A stretch of 64,000 nt of DNA, taken from Lachnospiraceae bacterium (GTDB lineage: Bacteria > Bacillota > Clostridia > Lachnospirales > Lachnospiraceae). A model generated the notes under the pieces. It did not search any database and had not been told where the DNA came from. It saw only the letters and a list, made by a program, of their open reading frames with translations. The stretch spans positions 1 through 64,000 of the forward strand of contig JAETRI010000011.1 in NCBI GenBank assembly GCA_021770245.1, given 5' to 3'. Made by a program: the position numbers and the translations under genes. Of the stretch, positions 59,725 through 64,000 are shown piece after piece; within the stretch, counting starts at the first letter, position 1; every line of letters starts with the position of its first letter.

Positions 59725-60555
59725 ATGAATACAAGCACTGTTTTTGATATCATCATCAGGGATCGGCAGAAATACGTGATCGGATATTCCACCGTACACA
59801 AGACCGGCTGCGAGATCTATAACTTCGTCTCCCCCACCTTGCGCATCCTGCGTTTCACCGAGGGCAGCGCCCAGTGGCGGATCGGGGGATGCGTGGAGCA
59901 TTTTGGTACGGGCGATGTGGTAATTCTCAATAACCTGGACAAACGCAACATCCACAAGCTCCTGTCGGATTCCATTACCTATGAGCTGTTCGATTTTTAC
60001 CCGTCCGTTTTATCCAATGAACAGCTCTGGAACGTATTTTACCGCAATACCCACAAGGTCGTGGACAGCCGGGATCCGGATGCCGGCAAAATCTATTTTC
60101 TTCTGGACAGCCTGCGCCGGGAGGTCCTTTCCCCCCGGGACGCCTGGCAGATATTCGGCATCCAGCGGCTTTTAGACCTTCTCGCGCTGGAATTTCTGCG
60201 AAAGATCGAGCAGAAAAGCGACATGAAATTCAACGCCGCCCTGTTCAACCTCGCCAGGTGCATCCAATACATCTCGGAGCATCTGAACGAAGAACTGAAT
60301 ATTGCGGATCTCGCCAGGCGGTACAATTACTCTCCGGAATACTTTTCCCGCATGTTCAAAAAATATCTCGGGGTGGCTCCCCTGCATTATATCATCAACC
60401 TTCGGCTGGAGCAGGTGCTCCAGCTGGTGGAGACGGAGCATGTGACCATCCTGGAGGCGGCGTACCGCAGCGGCTTCCGCTCTTCCTCCGCCTTCTACAA
60501 GGCGTTCCACGCCTACCGCCGTACCTCACCCAGGAAATACAAGGGGCAGGCGTAA
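59725..60555 (+). CDS. AraC family regulator
   Basis: 276 residues. An N-terminal cupin-like sensor (HKTGCEIYNFVSPTLRILRFTEGSAQWRIGG by pattern, residues 24-55) is followed by the AraC DNA-binding domain: LNIADLARRYNYSPEYFSRMFKKYLGVAPLHYI and VTILEAAYRSGFRSSSAFYKAFHAYRRTSPRKY. ATG 59725 follows AAGGAA. It converges with a second AraC gene and overlaps its 3' end by about 43 bases. Target not evident. Confidence 0.9.
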   Translation: MNTSTVFDIIIRDRQKYVIGYSTVHKTGCEIYNFVSPTLRILRFTEGSAQWRIGGCVEHFGTGDVVILNNLDKRNIHKLLSDSITYELFDFYPSVLSNEQLWNVFYRNTHKVVDSRDPDAGKIYFLLDSLRREVLSPRDAWQIFGIQRLLDLLALEFLRKIEQKSDMKFNAALFNLARCIQYISEHLNEELNIADLARRYNYSPEYFSRMFKKYLGVAPLHYIINLRLEQVLQLVETEHVTILEAAYRSGFRSSSAFYKAFHAYRRTSPRKYKGQA

Positions 60556-61424
60556 CCTTTCCCGTCCACGGCAAACGCCGGGACATTCCTGCGTTTGCCG
60601 TGTTCTCCGTCCTGCAGCTGCTCCCTGCGATAGCAGGAAGCGCAGCAACCATAGGCCGTCCGAAACTGCTTTCCGAACTGGGAGGCTTCCTTAAAGCCGC
60701 AGGAAAGAGCGATCTCCGTGACCGTCAGTCCGGGATCCGCCAGCATCCCGGCCGCCATACGCAGGCGGAAGCGGGTGAGGTATTCCTTGGGAGACTGTCC
60801 CACCTCTTTTCTGAAAATCCGGTAGAGGTAGGTCCGGTCGATCCCCACCGCCCTGGCGATCTCCGCCACCCCGATCTCATAGCTGAAATTGTTGTGGATG
60901 AAATCCAATGCCCGGTTCACGTATTCCCGTACGACAGGCTCTCCGGCCGGAGGCCTCTGCACCATATGGGACAGACTCAGGTACAGCTGCCCCAGAAGGG
61001 TATAGCCGTTCACTCCCGGCCGACCGAAGGAGTCCACCAGCCGCAGTATCTCCCGGCCCAGAAGCCCTCCGCTGTGATCCTCATAGATCAGGTTATCCTG
61101 CCCGAGCCCGCATTCCCTTAAGATCCCCTCCACCTCCGTACCGCCGAAACCGATCCAGCAGTATTCCCAGGGATCCTGCCGGTCCGCCCCGTAGCAGGTT
61201 ACTTCCCCGGGAAGAATCAGGAAACCCTGTCCCGCCTTCAATTCTCTGCGCACCCCGGCCCGCTCGTAATATCCCCTGCCCGAAAGTATGAAATGGAACA
61301 GAAAGTGCGTCCGCACCGCCGGGCCGAAGGTATGTCCCGGCGTACATCTCTCCCAGCCGCAGAAATGGAAAGCCAGGGCGTCGCCCGACCGGATTTCCTG
61401 AAAATATTCTTTTACGTCCTCCAT
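60513..61424 (-). CDS. AraC family regulator, likely controlling GH4
   Basis: 303 residues. Cupin sensor about residues 15-90 (HFLFHFILSGRGYYERAG...LPGEVTCYGAD) and C-terminal AraC domain with YEIGVAEIARAVGIDRTYLYRIFRKEVGQSP and LTVTEIALSCGFKEASQFGKQFRTAYG. The last ~30 residues read through a repeat hairpin (60570-60605) and are probably non-essential. ATG 61424 follows GGGAGG after a GCCGC/GCGGC hairpin. It diverges from the GH4 gene and may activate it. Confidence 0.9.
   Translation of the reverse strand: MEDVKEYFQEIRSGDALAFHFCGWERCTPGHTFGPAVRTHFLFHFILSGRGYYERAGVRRELKAGQGFLILPGEVTCYGADRQDPWEYCWIGFGGTEVEGILRECGLGQDNLIYEDHSGGLLGREILRLVDSFGRPGVNGYTLLGQLYLSLSHMVQRPPAGEPVVREYVNRALDFIHNNFSYEIGVAEIARAVGIDRTYLYRIFRKEVGQSPKEYLTRFRLRMAAGMLADPGLTVTEIALSCGFKEASQFGKQFRTAYGCCASCYRREQLQDGEHGKRRNVPAFAVDGKGYACPLYFLGEVRR
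60568..60603. terminator. Hairpin in the overlap of convergent AraC genes
   Basis: CACGGCAAACGC pairs perfectly with GCGTTTGCCGTG. Related to the GCGTTTG... termini of the foldback family. Confidence 0.55.
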
Positions 61425-61598
61425 CCGAACCTCCCTGCCGCGTCCCCTGCGGCTGCGCAGACACCCGGAAGCATAGGGCGGGCGGAACCTTTCGCGTTCA
61501 TGCGCCCTTCCTTTTGTTAAGCATCCTTCCGGATAGATTATACAACATTTCTCCTATTTTTTGAAACAAAATCCCTATCTGTAGATACCGGCCTGTCC

Positions 61599-61604
61599 TA
61601 TAAT
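61599..61604 (+). promoter_or_regulatory. Possible -10 element of the GH4 gene
   Basis: TATAAT lies in the AraC-GH4 intergenic region. No -35 match is present at 16-18 bases, as expected for an AraC-activated promoter. Confidence 0.4.
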
Positions 61605-61606
61605 AG

Positions 61607-61850
61607 TATCAGTTCGGCCGCATGCGCAGGGAAGCCGCTCCCGTCGGCTTAAGCGGCGGCACCAAAGGGACAGACGGCTTCCGGCAGGACCCTCCTGTGC
61701 GCCCGGCATCCGGGAGCCTGCGGGGCAGCCGAACCGATACCTATCGTAAAAGAACAACTGCGACCAAATTCTGCGGCGGTTTCGGCAGGCACGGGATACG
61801 GTTCCCGCATCCGGCAAAGCGGCGCCTTCCGCAGAGATCCTATGCCGAAA
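61607..61850 (+). promoter_or_regulatory. Highly structured leader of the GH4 gene
   Basis: GTATCAGTTCGGC pairs with GCCGAACCGATAC across 110 bases (61607-61744), extending into GCGCAGG/CCTGCG. A second large stem starts TCTGCGG and ends CCGCAGA (about 61772-61848). This leaves 25 bases before GH4. It may be a regulatory RNA or a repeat insertion. Confidence 0.4.
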
Positions 61851-61875
61851 AAATACGGCAGAAAGCGAGGGGAAC

Positions 61876-63198
61876 ATGGCAAAAATCACATTTATGGGGG
61901 CCGGCAGCACCGTGTTTGCCAGAAACGTACTGGGAGACTGTATGTGCACTCCCGCCCTGCGCGACAGCGAAATCGCGCTCTATGACATCGATTCCAAGCG
62001 CCTTGGCGAATCCGAGATTATCCTCAGCGCTATCAACAAAAACACCAATGAGGGAAGAGCCGTGATCAAGACCTATCTGGGCGTGGAGAACCGCAGGGAA
62101 GCGCTCCGCGGCGCCGATTTCGTGGTCAATGCGATCCAGGTGGGGCTGTATGATCCCTGCACCATTATCGACTTTGAGGTACCCAAAAAATACGGCCTGC
62201 GCCAGACCATCGGTGATACCCTGGGAATCGGAGGAATCATGCGGGCGCTGCGCACCATCCCGGTGCTGCGCGACTTTGCCGAGGATATGGAACAGGTCTG
62301 CCCCAACGCCCTGTTTTTGAATTATACCAACCCCATGGCCATGCTGTCCGGCTATATGCAGCGTTATACAAACGTGAAAACGGTGGGCCTTTGCCACAGC
62401 GTGCAGGTCTGTTCCGAACACCTTCTGAAGGATCTGGGCATGGAAGACCGTCTGGAAGGACGCCGGGAAACCATTGCCGGCATCAATCATATGGCCTGGC
62501 TTCTGGAGCTCTATGATAAGGAGGGCAACGACCTCTATCCGGAAATTAAGAAGAGGGCCGCGGAAAAGAACCGCACGGAGAAGCACTACGACATGGTCCG
62601 TTATGAATACATTCGCCGCCTGGGATATTACTGCACGGAATCCAGCGAACACAATGCGGAATACAATCCCTGGTTTATTAAGGCAAACCGGCCGGAGCTG
62701 GTCGAGCAGTATAACATTCCGCTGGACGAATATCCCCGCCGCTGTATCGAGCAGATCAAGGGATGGGAGAAGGAAAAGAACGATATTTTGAACGACGGAA
62801 AGGTAACCCATAAACGCTCCAGGGAGTACGCTTCCTACATCATGGAAGCCGTCGTAACGGGCGTTCCCTATAAGATCGGCGGAAACGTAATCAACGACGG
62901 CCTGATCTCCAACCTGCCTTCCGATGCCTGCGTGGAAGTCCCCTGCCTGATCGACAACATGGGCGTACATCCCTGCCGGATCGGACGCCTGCCGGTGCAG
63001 CTGGCCGCCATGAACATGACCAACATTAACGCGCAGCTCATGACCATAGAAGCCGCCGTCACCAGGAAACGGGAGAGTATCTATCAGGCCGCCATGCTGG
63101 ATCCCCGCACCGCCGCTCAGCTGTCCACCGACGAGATCGTCGCCCTATGCGATGACCTCATCGAAGCGCACGGGGACTATATGAAAGAATACCGCTGA
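61876..63198 (+). CDS. Glycoside hydrolase family 4 (alpha-galactosidase type)
   Basis: 440 residues. GH4 enzymes need NAD+ and a divalent metal and cleave through a redox elimination route. The N-terminal Rossmann loop MGAGSTVFARN, then FLNYTNPMAM, GLCHSVQ (metal Cys and His) and AGINHMAWLLEL are the landmarks. The CHSVQ form is typical of alpha-galactosidases (MelA) rather than 6-phospho-glucosidases; the substrate is thus inferred. Cytosolic. ATG 61876 follows GAGGGG. AraC control is likely from the divergent gene. Confidence 0.92.
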   Translation: MAKITFMGAGSTVFARNVLGDCMCTPALRDSEIALYDIDSKRLGESEIILSAINKNTNEGRAVIKTYLGVENRREALRGADFVVNAIQVGLYDPCTIIDFEVPKKYGLRQTIGDTLGIGGIMRALRTIPVLRDFAEDMEQVCPNALFLNYTNPMAMLSGYMQRYTNVKTVGLCHSVQVCSEHLLKDLGMEDRLEGRRETIAGINHMAWLLELYDKEGNDLYPEIKKRAAEKNRTEKHYDMVRYEYIRRLGYYCTESSEHNAEYNPWFIKANRPELVEQYNIPLDEYPRRCIEQIKGWEKEKNDILNDGKVTHKRSREYASYIMEAVVTGVPYKIGGNVINDGLISNLPSDACVEVPCLIDNMGVHPCRIGRLPVQLAAMNMTNINAQLMTIEAAVTRKRESIYQAAMLDPRTAAQLSTDEIVALCDDLIEAHGDYMKEYR

Positions 63199-63211
63199 AT
63201 GCTTCCTTGGT

Positions 63212-64000
63212 TCAGTTTCCCGAAAGGATGGCGGCCGTCACATAGGCCGCCATCCTTTCCGCGCCCTCCCTGTTGGGATGGGTGCCGTCTCCGGTATAGC
63301 GGTTTAACTCGTATACGGGAATCCCGCATTCATGCACGTCAATAACGGAAATGCCGTGTGCCGCCGCGATCTCCTTGATCCTCCGGTTGTAGTCCGCAAC
63401 GGTATTCCCGTTGGCATTTACCCGGGGATGATCCTCCGAATTCGCTTCGATCAGCGTCATACAATAGATCTTCGTTCCCGGATAGACCGCCTGAAGCTTC
63501 TGGAGCATCAGTTCATAGGCCTCGGTAAAATCCAGAATATAATGATCCGTCCTGTGGGTGGCCTGCCCCGGCCAGCTTCCCAGATTCATGGGATGGAAGA
63601 AATCGTTTGCTCCCAGATAGACTAAAATCACGTCAGGCACCATGCCGTCCGCTCCCATCAGATCCACCAGTCTCCGGTTGCTGCAGCCCGCGCTGGAACC
63701 CTCCGCCCGGGAATCCCCGCAGACCGCGCTGCCCGAGTAGGAGCCGTTCACCAAAAGCTGCATTCCCGTCCGGTTGATCACTTTCATCCACCAGGTATCG
63801 TTCACATCCGTTAAATCGTTTCCCTCCTGAGGATAATAACAGGTATAGCCCTCCGGGATATATCCCCGGAAGGTGGTGATGCTGTCGCCCAGGATGGAGA
63901 CCTTTTTCCCCGCCAGGGATCCCGGGACCGCCGGATTCTGCACGGGCGCTTCGACGGGCCGTGCGGAGCCGTCCGGCTTCGATGCCGTCTCTTCCGGCCC
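63212..64000 (-). CDS. SGNH/GDSL hydrolase, 5' end beyond the window
   Basis: At least 262 residues; the frame is open to the window edge. The hydrolase domain has KVSILGDSITTF (catalytic Ser), NGSYSGSAVCG, VYLGANDFF and GDGTHPNREG (Asp and His). Before it lies a Pro/Ala/Ser-rich linker (ASKPDGSARPVEAPVQNP), which implies an exported or lipid-anchored protein whose signal peptide is outside the window. It probably removes acetyl or other ester groups from glycans. GTG 63943 could serve as an internal start, but the linker argues against it. Confidence 0.8.
   Translation of the reverse strand, partial: GPEETASKPDGSARPVEAPVQNPAVPGSLAGKKVSILGDSITTFRGYIPEGYTCYYPQEGNDLTDVNDTWWMKVINRTGMQLLVNGSYSGSAVCGDSRAEGSSAGCSNRRLVDLMGADGMVPDVILVYLGANDFFHPMNLGSWPGQATHRTDHYILDFTEAYELMLQKLQAVYPGTKIYCMTLIEANSEDHPRVNANGNTVADYNRRIKEIAAAHGISVIDVHECGIPVYELNRYTGDGTHPNREGAERMAAYVTAAILSGN

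Noticed and set aside
61622..62065. 147-codon + frame across the GH4 leader
   Set aside because: Overlaps the GH4 start out of frame and lies in hairpin sequence; no ribosome site.

Overview
The window looks like a chromosomal segment from a member of the Lachnospiraceae or a close clostridial relative. I base this on the moderately high G+C, the strong AGGAGG-type ribosome binding sites, E. coli-type PyrB/PyrI aspartate transcarbamoylase, a GntR(YtrA)-ClpC operon in place of CtsR/McsAB, a SOS-boxed YolD/Y-polymerase pair, and several small membrane protein families typical of this group. I cannot name a species. No rRNA, tRNA, CRISPR array, prophage or complete insertion sequence was recognised.

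Layout. 1-9.4 kb: MgtC-like membrane protein, an MBL-hydrolase remnant, asnA, a CcdA-TlpA redox fusion, a 2-keto-3-deoxygluconate kinase, an acetyltransferase, a divergent pair of unknown genes (coiled-coil protein and cysteine-rich protein), an AEC transporter and rhaM. 9.8-14.3 kb: a periplasmic-sensor/EAL protein broken by one base in a G7 tract, and an Mrp-type ATPase. 14.6-23.7 kb: small unknowns, a LacI regulator beside an apparently orphaned promoter, radA, clpC with its GntR regulator, and an SH3 membrane protein. 23.7-31.8 kb: purE-purM-purN-purD and the pyrE operon (pyrE, a 50-residue membrane protein, DUF6142, M29 aminopeptidase), separated by an AraC regulator. 31.8-46.5 kb: an acyltransferase with a zinc-ribbon membrane protein, a SIR2-STAND candidate immune protein, an AraC regulator with a GH35 galactosidase, an MBOAT/SGNH acetylation pair and a MATE exporter. 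46.6-48.4 kb: pyrB-pyrI behind a leader ORF that runs through an attenuator. 48.8-53.1 kb: ferredoxin, then GH88, a discoidin-like protein, kduI and kduD. 53-64 kb: YolD/Y-polymerase under a LexA box, aldo-keto reductase, MATE, small A+T-rich genes, two AraC regulators, GH4 and the end of an exported SGNH hydrolase.

Functionally the window joins nucleotide synthesis (pur, pyr) with use of plant or host glycans. GH88, KduI, KduD and the KDG kinase form most of a route from unsaturated uronides to KDPG. GH35, GH4 and rhaM add galactoside and rhamnose handling.

The most unusual trait is the density of short palindromic repeats between genes. (i) A modular element of up to four hairpins ends in a GCCGC...GCGGC stem directly followed by a Shine-Dalgarno sequence and a start codon; several copies keep the same short reading frame. 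(ii) A second hairpin module ends in AGATGGGAGC, again just before start codons. (iii) MITE-like elements of about 165 bp have 36-bp inverted ends flanked by CTAG. (iv) Large foldbacks with arms of up to 54 bp (perfect) or 79 bp share a core. Several genes end on a TAG codon that lies in the CTAG at a repeat boundary.
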